A DNA stretch of 64,000 bases from Acinetobacter sp. P8-3-8 (GTDB lineage: Bacteria; Pseudomonadota; Gammaproteobacteria; Pseudomonadales; Moraxellaceae), in NCBI RefSeq assembly GCF_000214135.1, contig NZ_AFIE01000004.1, positions 62,001-126,000 on the forward strand. Direction: 5' to 3'. Below the pieces are notes generated by a model. It saw only the letters and a list, made by a program, of their open reading frames with translations, had not been told where the DNA came from and ran no database searches. The translations under genes and the position numbers were made by a program. How positions within the stretch are numbered: the first letter of the stretch is position 1; each line of letters starts with the position of its first letter. Positions 24,207-33,151 of this stretch are shown piece after piece.

Positions 24207-24272
24207 AGCTATAATGCTCTTATTTGCATGATGAAAATATAAGATAACACGACAAGTTTTGTGCGAATTTGA

Positions 24273-24308
24273 CGCATATTGAGTTTACATGTGTAAACTC
24301 AATATGCG
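24273..24308. promoter_or_regulatory. 36-bp palindrome upstream of the CsrB-like RNA
   Basis: CGCATATTGAGTTTACA (24273-24289) and TGTAAACTCAATATGCG (24292-24308) are perfect 17-bp arms separated only by TG. It lies 12 bp past the xthA stop and about 65-100 bp before the presumed sRNA start. No U-tract follows on either strand, so it is a weak candidate terminator; it may be an operator or a cruciform/RNA-processing hairpin. Confidence 0.55.
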
Positions 24309-24319
24309 GATTGAAAAAT

Positions 24320-25138
24320 TTATACTGTATAATCAATGATCACAGGTGCATGATCGCTATACCATTCATCTTTATAAACCCACGCATTCACAGTGCGCGC
24401 TTTCCAATCGGGTGAGCATGCTTGATAATCAATACGCCAACCGACATTTTTAGCGCGAGCTTGTCCACGATTCGACCACCAAGAATATACTTCTGCTTCT
24501 TTACGAACTTCACGGAACGTATCGACATAACCTAAATCATCATAAATATGGTCTAACCATGCACGTTCATGTGGTAAACAACCTGAAGATTTTTGATTCC
24601 CTGACCAATTTTTAATATCAATGCGTTTATGCACAATGTTGTAGTCGCCACAAACGATGATAGATTTATCTTCATCACGCCATTGTTTTAAAATTTTTGT
24701 ATATTCTTCTAAAAAGTGATCTTTACGTGCTTGAGCTTCATCACCAGATGAACCAGAAGGCAGGTACAAAGAACAAATATGTACAGGCTTGTCTAAACCA
24801 AGATCAAATTCAGCTGTAATAAAACGACCTTGAGAGTCTGCGAGCTCAAAGCCTAAACCATTATGAACAGATTTAAATGGTAAACGACTATAAATCGCTG
24901 TACCTGCATAGCCAGATTTTTCAGCAGGGAATAAATGCGTAAACCAACCTTCGGGTTTGAATTTATCTGTCCATTGTTCATGGGTAATACGACTTTCTTG
25001 TATGCAGATGACGTCAGCATCTGACTTTTCCATCCATTCAAGAAGTCCTTTAGTAACCGATGAACGTAGACCATTTACGTTGATTGATACGACTCTTAAA
25101 ATTTTTTGATCACTTGGATAGCTACTCTTTGGTATCAT
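24320..25138 (-). CDS. xthA: exodeoxyribonuclease III family protein (Crc homologue by context)
   Basis: 272-residue member of the exonuclease/endonuclease/phosphatase fold. It reads VVSINVNGLRSSVTKGLLEW, then CIQESR (metal-binding Glu), YSRLPF, CGDYNIVHKRIDIKNW and the C-terminal SDHAPVIIDY with the catalytic Asp-His pair. In Pseudomonas and Acinetobacter the gene beside pyrE in this arrangement is crc, the catabolite repression control protein, and DIKNW is shared with Crc. Pseudomonas Crc has lost the catalytic residues (for example the Asp before His), but here they are kept, so nuclease activity is plausible. Divergent from pyrE with only 41 bp between starts. Confidence 0.85.
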   Translation of the reverse strand: MIPKSSYPSDQKILRVVSINVNGLRSSVTKGLLEWMEKSDADVICIQESRITHEQWTDKFKPEGWFTHLFPAEKSGYAGTAIYSRLPFKSVHNGLGFELADSQGRFITAEFDLGLDKPVHICSLYLPSGSSGDEAQARKDHFLEEYTKILKQWRDEDKSIIVCGDYNIVHKRIDIKNWSGNQKSSGCLPHERAWLDHIYDDLGYVDTFREVRKEAEVYSWWSNRGQARAKNVGWRIDYQACSPDWKARTVNAWVYKDEWYSDHAPVIIDYTV

Positions 25139-25179
25139 GTGCAGTCATAACCTCAATGTATGAATTTTTGGAGCACCTC

Positions 25180-25830
25180 ATGTCAACGCCAGCTCAGTTT
25201 AACCCGCAAGCTTTTATCGAACTCGCATTATCACGAGGCGTGCTTAAATTTGGTGAGTTTACTTTAAAATCAGGCCGTGTGAGTCCTTATTTTTTTAATG
25301 CAGGTTTACTCAATGATGGTGAAGCATTATCGCTTTTAGCTCAAGGTTATGCAGATAAAATCACACAATGTAACAATGTGGAAGTGATATTTGGCCCTGC
25401 TTATAAAGGGATTCCTTTTGTTGCAGCAACCGCAGTGGCATTGTCTCAGGTACATGGCGTGAGTGTACCTTGGGGTTTTAACCGTAAAGAAGCCAAAGAT
25501 CATGGTGAAGGCGGCGTGTTGGTGGGTGCATCAGTAGAAGGCAAAAAAGTTTGGATCATTGATGATGTGATCACCGCAGGAACAGCGATTCGTGAAGTGG
25601 TGACCATTCTTAAAAATGCAGGTGCAACGATTGCAGGTGTATTGGTGGCTTTAGATCGCCAAGAAAAAGGACAAGGGCAATATTCTGCAATTCAAGAAGT
25701 TCAGAAAGAATTAGAAATTCCTGTACATGCTTTGATCACCATGAAAGATTTGATGAATTATTTAGAATCGAAAGATGAAAAAGAAGCTTTAGCAAAAATG
25801 GAAGCTTACCGTGTGAAATATGGTGTATAA
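25180..25830 (+). CDS. pyrE: orotate phosphoribosyltransferase
   Basis: Converts orotate and PRPP to OMP in de novo pyrimidine synthesis. 216 residues with FTLKSGRVSPYFFNAG at the N-terminus, FGPAYKGIPFVAATAVAL, NRKEAKDHGEGG (flexible catalytic loop) and the PRPP-binding motif VWIIDDVITAGTA. The ATG at 25180 has GGAG at the right distance and gives the family start MSTPAQFNPQAFIELAL; the upstream extension to 25084 would run into the crc promoter. A short terminator follows at 25851. The 41-bp divergent promoter region with xthA/crc is unusually tight. Confidence 0.96.
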   Translation: MSTPAQFNPQAFIELALSRGVLKFGEFTLKSGRVSPYFFNAGLLNDGEALSLLAQGYADKITQCNNVEVIFGPAYKGIPFVAATAVALSQVHGVSVPWGFNRKEAKDHGEGGVLVGASVEGKKVWIIDDVITAGTAIREVVTILKNAGATIAGVLVALDRQEKGQGQYSAIQEVQKELEIPVHALITMKDLMNYLESKDEKEALAKMEAYRVKYGV

Positions 25831-25850
25831 GTTTCAAAATTAGATAATAT

Positions 25851-25873
25851 AAGGAGCTCATGCTCCTTATTTT
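25851..25873 (+). terminator. Terminator of pyrE
   Basis: AAGGAGC pairs with GCTCCTT around TCAT, followed by ATTTTT, 20 bp past the pyrE stop. Confidence 0.85.
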
Positions 25874-25906
25874 TATGATTCATTTAAAAATGGATATCAA
25901 TCTTCA

Positions 25907-26437
25907 ATGTTAATTTTAGTGATCATTATCGCTGTTATCGCACTTGGTGTAATTTTTGCCAAACATGTCGATCAACGGCGCTGGCAACGCTATCAATTTG
26001 AACGGGATATGTATTTTCGCCAAAACCCATTTCAATGGAAAGGTTTAGAACAGTTTGAATTGGTTCTAAATGTGAATAGTAATGCGCAAAAAAAATTGAT
26101 CAATACATTGATGTTAAGAGCATCTGAAACGGGTTATTTCAAAAAAGCACGCGTACAGCGTGAGCCTGAATGCGCAAATCAGCAATATTCAATTAAAGTG
26201 ATGATCCAAGATTTAACCATTGGTCGTTTAGAAAAAAGATATGCTGAATTATTGGGTGAAAACTTACAACAAACCGATTTTGAAACGGGGCGTCCGATTG
26301 AGCTAAATGCAGAAATTATTGTTTTTGAAAAAGATGATATTGATTTAGGTTGTCGCGTTAAATTGGATTTACCACGTGATCCGCGGACAGCACATGAATA
26401 TTTGATTACCAACATGAAACAGGAAAAAACCAAATAA
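25907..26437 (+). CDS. Membrane-anchored hypothetical protein
   Basis: Not recognised. 176 residues: one N-terminal transmembrane helix (MLILVIIIAVIALGVIFA) followed by a basic stretch (KHVDQRRWQRYQFERD) that would keep the rest in the cytoplasm. The soluble part is mixed alpha/beta with no cysteine cluster or catalytic motif. The start at 25907 has GGAT upstream at slightly long spacing. It lies after the pyrE terminator and is convergent, 2 bp apart, with the VanW gene. It may be an Acinetobacter-specific conserved protein; no function is proposed. Confidence 0.6.
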   Translation: MLILVIIIAVIALGVIFAKHVDQRRWQRYQFERDMYFRQNPFQWKGLEQFELVLNVNSNAQKKLINTLMLRASETGYFKKARVQREPECANQQYSIKVMIQDLTIGRLEKRYAELLGENLQQTDFETGRPIELNAEIIVFEKDDIDLGCRVKLDLPRDPRTAHEYLITNMKQEKTK

Positions 26438-26439
26438 GT

Positions 26440-27156
26440 TCAGTCTGTACCTAACTGACTTGGCAATGGATATGTATTCTTTGCGATATGTTTATGATCT
26501 GCATAAGTATTTACAATTCGATAGTTTTCGGAATCTTCAATAACAAAATCTAAGAGATAGATGCGTGCAGGTCGCTTTGTCACAAAAATTGCACGTAATT
26601 GATCATTTTGTCTGAGTATTTTTATTTGAATGGCGAAATCTAAAGTATTTTGAAACTGTAAATCTTTATAGCCATAAACCACACTCGCATCGCTGCCTAA
26701 AGGTGTAAAACGTTCATGTTCTTGGTAAATATCAACAGAATGAGCATGCCTTTCAATGATTCTTAAACCCGCTTTTAATGCATTGATATACAGCAAGCAA
26801 GAAATTTGACAGATTCCACCACCAACGTCTTCAGTCACTTTCCCTTGAACTAAATTACGTCCTATTTTATATCCATTTTTTTGCGTAGGTGCTGGGACGA
26901 GATGCCAAAAAGAGAAGGTTTGATTGGGTTCAATCACTAAGCCATGTAGGGCTTGAATGGTTAAATCAATATTATGAGTTTTATTGTCAAAATATTGATT
27001 TATCTTAATTTCTTGTTGTGTTGAAATTTGAAATTGTGTCTGCCAAAGCTGTTCATGCTTTAAAGCAAAATTTTGCTTAGAAAATAAATGCTCACGACAA
27101 TATCTACGAAACAATTGATAAAGTAATTTCCATGATTTAGGTAAATATTGTTTCAT
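26440..27156 (-). CDS. VanW family protein
   Basis: 238-residue protein of the VanW (PF04294) family. The core ALHGLVIEPNQTFSFWHLV...GYKIGRNLVQGKVTEDVGGGICQIS, with the GGGICQxS block, is diagnostic. VanW was named from an accessory gene of vancomycin-resistance clusters, but its biochemical role is unknown and most homologues have nothing to do with resistance. No signal peptide or membrane segment is evident. It starts 30 bp after the methyltransferase gene, so the two are probably co-transcribed. Confidence 0.85.
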   Translation of the reverse strand: MKQYLPKSWKLLYQLFRRYCREHLFSKQNFALKHEQLWQTQFQISTQQEIKINQYFDNKTHNIDLTIQALHGLVIEPNQTFSFWHLVPAPTQKNGYKIGRNLVQGKVTEDVGGGICQISCLLYINALKAGLRIIERHAHSVDIYQEHERFTPLGSDASVVYGYKDLQFQNTLDFAIQIKILRQNDQLRAIFVTKRPARIYLLDFVIEDSENYRIVNTYADHKHIAKNTYPLPSQLGTD

Positions 27157-27186
27157 ATCTTGTTTTCCTTATTTAAGTTTATTGAG

Positions 27187-27876
27187 TTATTGTTTTTCTA
27201 AAACGATGACTAAATAAGAAGCATATTCTTTAAAAAATGAGCGACAAATAAAATTATCCAAAGGTCTAAATATTGAACGCATACTGCTCGGAATACGATG
27301 AATGGGAAAGAATAAAAAGCCCTGACTTTTAATGATTTTCCATTGAGAACCTGCCAGCTTTTCAATGTCTAGTCGTGTCATTTGATTGGCTGCATGCCAG
27401 TCTTTTTGTTCATGTTGAACGGTTTTTCGGCGTTTTGCCGATGGGAAATCAAAAATAAGCTTTCCGCCCCGTTTTAGTTTTTGATGTGCTTGATTGAGAA
27501 ATTCTTGAGTTGTATTCATGTCTTGATGCATGATGACGTGAAAACTATAAATCACGTCTAAGACATTATTTTCAATTGGAATATCAGTCAAACTTCCCTC
27601 TAAAAGTATTTTATTCGGATATTTTAGTGCAGCTATTTTCAGCATTTCAGGGCTGAAATCTACACCGTAGTCAGCATAATCCAATAAGCGCCCTGTGCCG
27701 CAACCAATGTCCATGCATTTTTTAGTAGAAACATCCATCAAAACATCAGCAAGAAAAGCTCTTTCTTGCTGATCAAGGTATTGCCCATAACTATTATTAA
27801 ATCGATTGTCATCGTAGTTTTGTGCAAGTTGGTTGTAATAACTTTTAATATTGGATTGATGTTTTGAATTGGGCAT
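27187..27876 (-). CDS. class I SAM-dependent methyltransferase
   Basis: 229-residue Rossmann-fold methyltransferase. Motif I CMDIGCGTGRLLDYA binds SAM, followed by VDFSPEMLKIA, the post-motif region NVLDVIYSFHVIMHQ and GGKLIFDFPSAKRR. No substrate-specific feature is recognised. First gene of a two-gene unit with the VanW-family gene. About 140 bp of AT-rich DNA without further features separate it from the DUF3565 gene. Confidence 0.82.
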   Translation of the reverse strand: MPNSKHQSNIKSYYNQLAQNYDDNRFNNSYGQYLDQQERAFLADVLMDVSTKKCMDIGCGTGRLLDYADYGVDFSPEMLKIAALKYPNKILLEGSLTDIPIENNVLDVIYSFHVIMHQDMNTTQEFLNQAHQKLKRGGKLIFDFPSAKRRKTVQHEQKDWHAANQMTRLDIEKLAGSQWKIIKSQGFLFFPIHRIPSSMRSIFRPLDNFICRSFFKEYASYLVIVLEKQ

Positions 27877-28019
27877 AAAAATGGCTCATGTATTACATAT
27901 CTTCGATTGGTTATTTTTTATTAAAACGATTGAATCTTTTTTAAGGTATGGTGAAAGTTTCAACAATATTAAAATTATTAATAAACTATTTTATCTCTAT
28001 CGTTAAGTTTTTTTATGTC

Positions 28020-28217
28020 TTAAACGTTGTTCAAACAATCACACTCTTTACAATTTAACTCAACGCCCAACTTTTCATTGCGCCCTTGCTCGCTAAGCAC
28101 CCACGGACGATTTTGCCAAGGCGGTGTATGGCGGACATGTTGTGTATGACCGCAAGCCAAATCAGCCACCCAATGTTGCTCATCATCCAAATGAAAGCCA
28201 ATAATTTTTTGTTGCAT
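28020..28217 (-). CDS. DUF3565 domain-containing small protein
   Basis: 65-residue cytoplasmic protein that matches the DUF3565 pattern closely: IIGFHLDDEQHWVADLACGHTQHVRHTPPW, then RPWVLSEQGR and a final CKECDC. The conserved Cys/His set (C-G-H-x-x-H-x-R-H and C-x-x-C) suggests a small zinc-binding fold. Function unknown. Divergent from gshB. Confidence 0.85.
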   Translation of the reverse strand: MQQKIIGFHLDDEQHWVADLACGHTQHVRHTPPWQNRPWVLSEQGRNEKLGVELNCKECDCLNNV

Positions 28218-28328
28218 ATCGTTATAACTTGTTCACAATAATTGCGAACAGTTTAGCGAAATTTAGAAAAAGAAACCTAGAATCTCCGCTATACTGCATG
28301 CAATCCAAAATTTTATAAGAGCATCGAT

Positions 28329-29273
28329 ATGCGCGTACTTGTTGTGATGGATCCCATCGAAAATGTAAACCTTAAAAAAGACTCCACTATGGCAATGCTT
28401 TGGGCTGCTGCACGTCGTGGACATGAGTTAGGCTACGCATTGCAACAAGATTTATATATCGATCAAGGCAAAGCTTTTGGTCTTATTTCACCATTAAAAG
28501 TGTTTGAAGATTACAACCATTATTATGAATTGGGTGAAAAAACCAAAGAATCGTTAGCGACCTATGACGTGATATTGATGCGTAAAGATCCACCTTTCGA
28601 TATGAATTTTGTCTATACCACCTATATTTTAGAACAAGCAGAGCGTGAAGGTTCGTGGATTATTAACAAACCACAAAGCCTACGTGACTGTAATGAAAAG
28701 CTTTTCGCAACACAATTCCCAGAATTACAAGTACCAACACTGGTGACTTCACAACAAAGTTTGATTCGTGAATTTTTGAAAGAACATGGCGATGTGATTG
28801 TAAAACCATTGGATGGTATGGGCGGAATGGGCATTTTCCGACTTTATCAAGATGGTGTGAATATTGGTTCAACCATTGAAATCTTAACTGAAAATGGCAC
28901 ACAACCGATTATGGCACAACGCTATATTCCTGAAATTGTGGATGGTGATAAACGTATTTTGATGGTCAATGGTGAAGCTGTGGCTTATTGCTTAGCACGT
29001 ATTCCTCAAAATGGCGAAGTGCGTGGTAATTTGGCTGCTGGCGGTTTGGGTGAAGCACGTCCATTGACTGAAAATGATAAAGCGATCGCAGCAAAAGTTG
29101 GCCCATTTTTAAAAGAAAAAGGGTTGGTTTTTGTTGGTTTAGATGTGATTGGCAATTATGTCACCGAAATTAACGTGACCAGTCCAACCTGTATCCGTGA
29201 GATTGATGCTCAGTTTGGAACATCGATTGCGGATGATTTATTTGACGTCCTCGAAGCTGGAAAGCCAACTTGA
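28329..29273 (+). CDS. gshB: glutathione synthase
   Basis: ATP-dependent addition of glycine to gamma-glutamylcysteine, second step of glutathione synthesis. 314 residues of the prokaryotic GshB ATP-grasp type: MRVLVVMDPIENVNLKKDST at the start, LMRKDPPFDMNFVY, VKPLDGMGGMGIFR (ATP-grasp glycine-rich loop) and VGLDVIGNYVTEINVTSPTC at the metal site. The ATG at 28329 fits the family exactly. A TATACT hexamer at 28290-28295 may be the -10. It is 299 bp before murG with its own terminator, so not part of the division operon. Confidence 0.96.
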   Translation: MRVLVVMDPIENVNLKKDSTMAMLWAAARRGHELGYALQQDLYIDQGKAFGLISPLKVFEDYNHYYELGEKTKESLATYDVILMRKDPPFDMNFVYTTYILEQAEREGSWIINKPQSLRDCNEKLFATQFPELQVPTLVTSQQSLIREFLKEHGDVIVKPLDGMGGMGIFRLYQDGVNIGSTIEILTENGTQPIMAQRYIPEIVDGDKRILMVNGEAVAYCLARIPQNGEVRGNLAAGGLGEARPLTENDKAIAAKVGPFLKEKGLVFVGLDVIGNYVTEINVTSPTCIREIDAQFGTSIADDLFDVLEAGKPT

Positions 29274-29578
29274 TTTAGAAAATTATTTTAACTCGGTTGG
29301 AAATTATAAATTTCAACTAAAATAAGACAGAGTCATTGAATGGCTCTGTCTTATTTTCAAAGTGTTAAAGATGTAAGAAATATAAAAAATAACGAATAGT
29401 TAAACAATTTTTAGCTGATTAATGATAAAAGTAGTTTAAACTTCCAAATCAGTAGAAAAAAACAATGAAGTGCTTGGTGAAAAAAAGTAAATAAACTTTT
29501 CCCCTATAGCAGTTTGTGATTACAATTGGTTTTTTAAATATTCGTTTAACATTTATTTTTGAATTGAAGAATTAGACT
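29274..29578. other. 305-bp gap between gshB and murG
   Basis: Holds the gshB terminator at 29331-29367. The remaining 210 bp are AT-rich and must contain the promoter for the murG-led cluster; CTATAGC near 29504 could be a -10, but no good -35 is visible. No ORF. Confidence 0.6.
29331..29367 (+). terminator. Terminator of gshB
   Basis: AATAAGACAGAG pairs with CTCTGTCTTATT (12 bp) around an 11-nt loop, followed by TTC; U-rich within the stem end. Confidence 0.8.
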
Positions 29579-30676
29579 GTGACCAAACCTCAACAAAGCA
29601 CACCAAAACACGTCATGATGATGGCAGCAGGAACAGGCGGACATGTATTCCCTGCACTTGCAGTTGCAAAAGAATTGCAACAACAAGGCTGTCAGGTGTC
29701 TTGGTTGGCAACACCAACAGGCATGGAAAATCGATTATTACAACAACACGATATTCCAATTTATCAAATTGATATTCAAGGTGTACGAGGTAACGGTATC
29801 ATTCGCAAATTGGGTGCGCCGTTTAAAATTTTAAAAGCGACACTTAGTGCTATGCGCTATATGAAACAACTCAAAGTCGATGCTGTTGCAGGCTTTGGTG
29901 GCTATGTTGCAGGGCCGGGTGGCTTAGCTGCACGTTTATTGGGTATTCCTGTGATTATCCATGAGCAAAATGCTGTTGCAGGATTTACCAATACTCAACT
30001 TGCTCGTGTAGCAAAAATCGTATGTGAAGCTTTTCCGAATACCTTTCCAAAAAGTGAAAAAGTGGTGACGACTGGCAATCCAGTACGTGCTGAAATCACA
30101 GCAATTTATAATCCATCTTTTCGTTATAAAGAGCGTGAAAATGCAGGTGAACCGTTGCATGTGTTGATCGTGGGTGGTTCTTTAGGCGCACAAGCGTTAA
30201 ATGAATGTGTACCACAAGCGCTAAAACAGTTTGATGTACCCTTAAAAGTGTTTCATCAATGTGGGCAAAATAAACAAGATACAACCCAAGCGTTATATGC
30301 TGATGCGCCTGAAAATTTACAGGTTGAAGTTCAACCTTTTATTGAAAATATGGCACAGGCCTATAGCAATGCAGATTTGATTATTTGCCGTGCAGGGGCA
30401 TTAACCGTAACAGAGGTCGCAACTGCTGGTGTGGCAGCAGTTTTTGTTCCTTTGCCAAGTGCGGTGGATGATCACCAAACAGCAAATGCAAGATTTTTAG
30501 AAAAAACGGGTGCTGCGAAGATTTGCCCACAAAGCACCATGACACCTGATTCGTTAAAAGATGTATTAACCCCGTTGATGAACCGTCAATTATTGATGGA
30601 AATGGCTGTAAAAGCTCGTCAACAAGCTCAACCAGACGCAACAGATCGTGTGGTTGGTTTAATTCAAGATTTGTAA
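29579..30676 (+). CDS. murG: UDP-GlcNAc--(pentapeptide) pyrophosphoryl-undecaprenol GlcNAc transferase
   Basis: Peripheral inner-membrane GT28 glycosyltransferase that converts lipid I to lipid II. 365 residues: N-terminal [13 protein letters not shown] loop, the membrane-associated [23 protein letters not shown], then the nucleotide-binding C-domain with [12 protein letters not shown] and [12 protein letters not shown]. The start is GTG at 29579, which gives [28 protein letters not shown] is the ribosome site. First gene of the murG-murC-ddl-ftsQ-ftsA-ftsZ block; the gene before it here is gshB, not ftsW as in E. coli. Confidence 0.96.
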   Translation: MTKPQQSTPKHVMMMAAGTGGHVFPALAVAKELQQQGCQVSWLATPTGMENRLLQQHDIPIYQIDIQGVRGNGIIRKLGAPFKILKATLSAMRYMKQLKVDAVAGFGGYVAGPGGLAARLLGIPVIIHEQNAVAGFTNTQLARVAKIVCEAFPNTFPKSEKVVTTGNPVRAEITAIYNPSFRYKERENAGEPLHVLIVGGSLGAQALNECVPQALKQFDVPLKVFHQCGQNKQDTTQALYADAPENLQVEVQPFIENMAQAYSNADLIICRAGALTVTEVATAGVAAVFVPLPSAVDDHQTANARFLEKTGAAKICPQSTMTPDSLKDVLTPLMNRQLLMEMAVKARQQAQPDATDRVVGLIQDL

Positions 30677-30689
30677 GTTAGAGTTGATT

Positions 30690-32138
30690 ATGTCTCCAAC
30701 AAGCCCAGCTGATAAAGCAAAAAGCCTGATTAAAATTCCTGAAATGCGCCGTATTAAACATATCCATTTTGTGGGTATCGGTGGTGCAGGGATGTGCGGT
30801 ATTGCAGAAGTGTTGAAAAACCAAGGCTATAAAGTTTCGGGTTCAGACATTAAAGCATCTAAAACAACTGCAAAACTTGAAGAAAATGGTATTCAAGTAT
30901 TTATTGGTCACGCGGCTGAAAATATTAAAGGTGCGAACGTTCTGGTTGTATCTACAGCGATTGATCCTGAAAATTTAGAAGTAAAAGAAGCGATTGAAAA
31001 TCGTATTCCAGTGGTTCGTCGTGCTGAAATGCTTGGTGAACTTATGCGTTACCGTCATGGTATTGCTGTTGCTGGAACGCATGGTAAAACCACAACAACA
31101 AGTTTGGTGACTTGTATGTTGGCGGAAGAAAACATGGATCCAACTTATGTGATTGGCGGCTTGTTGAACCGTACAGGTGTGAATGCTGCATTGGGTGCGA
31201 GTCGTTTTATTGTTGCTGAAGCAGATGAGTCTGATGCTTCATTCTTATATTTAGAGCCAATGGCTGCCATTGTCACCAATATTGATGCAGATCATATGGA
31301 TACCTATGGCGGTAGTTTCGATGTTTTGAAAGATACCTTTGTAAAATTCTTACAAAAAATGCCGTTTTATGGTTTGGCTGTCGTGTGTGGTGATGATGCG
31401 AATATTCGTGAAATCATGCCACGTATTGGTCGTCCATTAGTGACTTACGGTTTTAACGAAGATAACGATATCCGTGCGGTAGATATTGATCAAACAGGTA
31501 TGCAATCAAGCTTTACTGTATTGCGTAAAGGTCGTGAGCCACTACGTTTAACGATTAACCTCCCAGGATTGCATAATATTTTAAATGCGCTCGCTGCGAT
31601 TGGTATTGCAACCGATGAAGGCGTATCTGATGCTGCGATTGCTCGTGCATTGGAAGGCTTTAGTGGTGTTGGTCGCCGTTTCCAAGTTCAAGGTGAATTT
31701 GAACTGGGTGAAGGCAATGTCAAGTTGGTTGATGATTATGGTCACCATCCAAAAGAAGTTGAAGCAACGATCAAAGCTGCACGTGCTAGCCATCCTGATC
31801 GTCGTTTGGTGATGATGTTCCAACCACATCGTTATAGCCGTACACGTGATTGTTTTGATGATTTTGTAGATGTGTTGTCACAAGTGGATCAATTGTTATT
31901 GCTCGAGGTTTATGCTGCAGGTGAGAAGCCAATTGTCGGTGCAGATAGTCGTGCATTGGCACGCAGTATTCGCTTGCGTGGCGAAGTTGAACCGATTCTG
32001 ATTGACCCTGTAGAAGGCAATTTGCAGCACGCTATACAAAAAGTGTTACAAGCAAACGACTTGTTATTAACACAAGGTGCGGGTAACGTTGGAGCAATTT
32101 CGCTAGAATTAGCGCAGAACCAACTTTATTTAAAATAA
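30690..32138 (+). CDS. murC: UDP-N-acetylmuramate--L-alanine ligase
   Basis: First amino-acid ligase of the peptidoglycan stem peptide. 482 residues: N-terminal [17 protein letters not shown] nucleotide-binding domain, central ATP loop [31 protein letters not shown] and C-terminal [10 protein letters not shown] and [12 protein letters not shown] at 30690 is chosen over a TTG at 30684. It lies 13 bp after murG. Confidence 0.96.
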   Translation: MSPTSPADKAKSLIKIPEMRRIKHIHFVGIGGAGMCGIAEVLKNQGYKVSGSDIKASKTTAKLEENGIQVFIGHAAENIKGANVLVVSTAIDPENLEVKEAIENRIPVVRRAEMLGELMRYRHGIAVAGTHGKTTTTSLVTCMLAEENMDPTYVIGGLLNRTGVNAALGASRFIVAEADESDASFLYLEPMAAIVTNIDADHMDTYGGSFDVLKDTFVKFLQKMPFYGLAVVCGDDANIREIMPRIGRPLVTYGFNEDNDIRAVDIDQTGMQSSFTVLRKGREPLRLTINLPGLHNILNALAAIGIATDEGVSDAAIARALEGFSGVGRRFQVQGEFELGEGNVKLVDDYGHHPKEVEATIKAARASHPDRRLVMMFQPHRYSRTRDCFDDFVDVLSQVDQLLLLEVYAAGEKPIVGADSRALARSIRLRGEVEPILIDPVEGNLQHAIQKVLQANDLLLTQGAGNVGAISLELAQNQLYLK

Positions 32139-32217
32139 TGAATTCGGTTGAGCTTATGAATAATGAGCTTAATCTCGGAATTTAAATTGACTAACTTATA
32201 AGTTTAAGGATTTAAAC

Positions 32218-33147
32218 GTGTCAAATGCTTCTAAATTCGGCAAAGTAGCGGTATTGCTTGGTGGTAAATCTGCTGAGCGTGAGGTGTCATTAGATAGTGG
32301 TAAAGCTGTACTAGAAGCATTATTACGTTCGGGTGTGAATGCTGAAGGCTTCGATCCAAAAGAGCGTAGCGTGACAGAACTTGTAAACTACGATCGTGCA
32401 TTTATTGTTTTGCATGGTCGTGGCGGCGAAGATGGTCAAATCCAAGGTGCATTGGAATGGATGAATGTGCCTTATACCGGTACGGGTGTGCAGGGTTCTG
32501 CCATCGGTATGGACAAAGTAAAAACCAAACAGATTTGGCAAGGTTCGGATTTGCCGACAGCGCCATATCGTATTATCAATAAAGATTCAGATTTAAAAGA
32601 AGTGATCGACAGTCTTGGTTTACCTTTAATTATCAAACCTGTACACGAAGGTTCAAGTGTCGGTATGAGTAAGGTTGAAAAAGCTGAAAATCTAGCAGCA
32701 GCAATTGATAAAGCAACAGTACATGATGCTGTTGTTATGGCTGAAAAATGGATTACAGGTCGTGAATATACGATTTCATTCCTCAATGGTTTGCCATTGC
32801 CTGTAATTCGTTTACAACCACCAGCAGATGTTGCTTTTTATGATTATGAAGCGAAATATAGCCGCAATGATGTGGAATATGGTATTCCATGTGGTCTAAG
32901 CGAGTCTGAAGAAAAACGTCTACAAGAATTGTGCTTACGTGCTTTTCAGGCTGTAGGTGCAAGTGGTTGGGGCCGTATTGATGCCATGTTAGATGAGCAA
33001 GGCAATTTCTGGTTATTGGAAGTGAATACCGTTCCAGGTATGACCAGTCATTCATTGGTACCAAAAGCAGCCAAAGCGGTAGGTTATAGTTTTGATGAAT
33101 TATGTGTTGCTATTCTTGAGCAAACTTTAACGGAACAAGCACACTAA
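32218..33147 (+). CDS. ddl: D-alanine--D-alanine ligase
   Basis: ATP-grasp enzyme that makes D-Ala-D-Ala for peptidoglycan. 309 residues of the DdlB size class: GGKSAEREVSLDSG, LHGRGGEDGQIQGALEW, PLIIKPVHEGSSVGMSKV, and the metal-binding LLEVNTVPGMTSHSL. Start is GTG at 32218 with AAGGATT as ribosome site. The serine in EREVSLDSG is kept, as is usual for D-Ala-specific enzymes. Four bases separate it from ftsQ. Confidence 0.95.
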   Translation: MSNASKFGKVAVLLGGKSAEREVSLDSGKAVLEALLRSGVNAEGFDPKERSVTELVNYDRAFIVLHGRGGEDGQIQGALEWMNVPYTGTGVQGSAIGMDKVKTKQIWQGSDLPTAPYRIINKDSDLKEVIDSLGLPLIIKPVHEGSSVGMSKVEKAENLAAAIDKATVHDAVVMAEKWITGREYTISFLNGLPLPVIRLQPPADVAFYDYEAKYSRNDVEYGIPCGLSESEEKRLQELCLRAFQAVGASGWGRIDAMLDEQGNFWLLEVNTVPGMTSHSLVPKAAKAVGYSFDELCVAILEQTLTEQAH

Positions 33148-33151
33148 GTTT

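Noticed and set aside
24206-24270. GacA upstream activating sequence (TGTAAG-N6-CTTACA) expected for an Rsm-type RNA.
   Set aside because: Only a single CTTATA half-site was found at the right strand and place; not enough to call.
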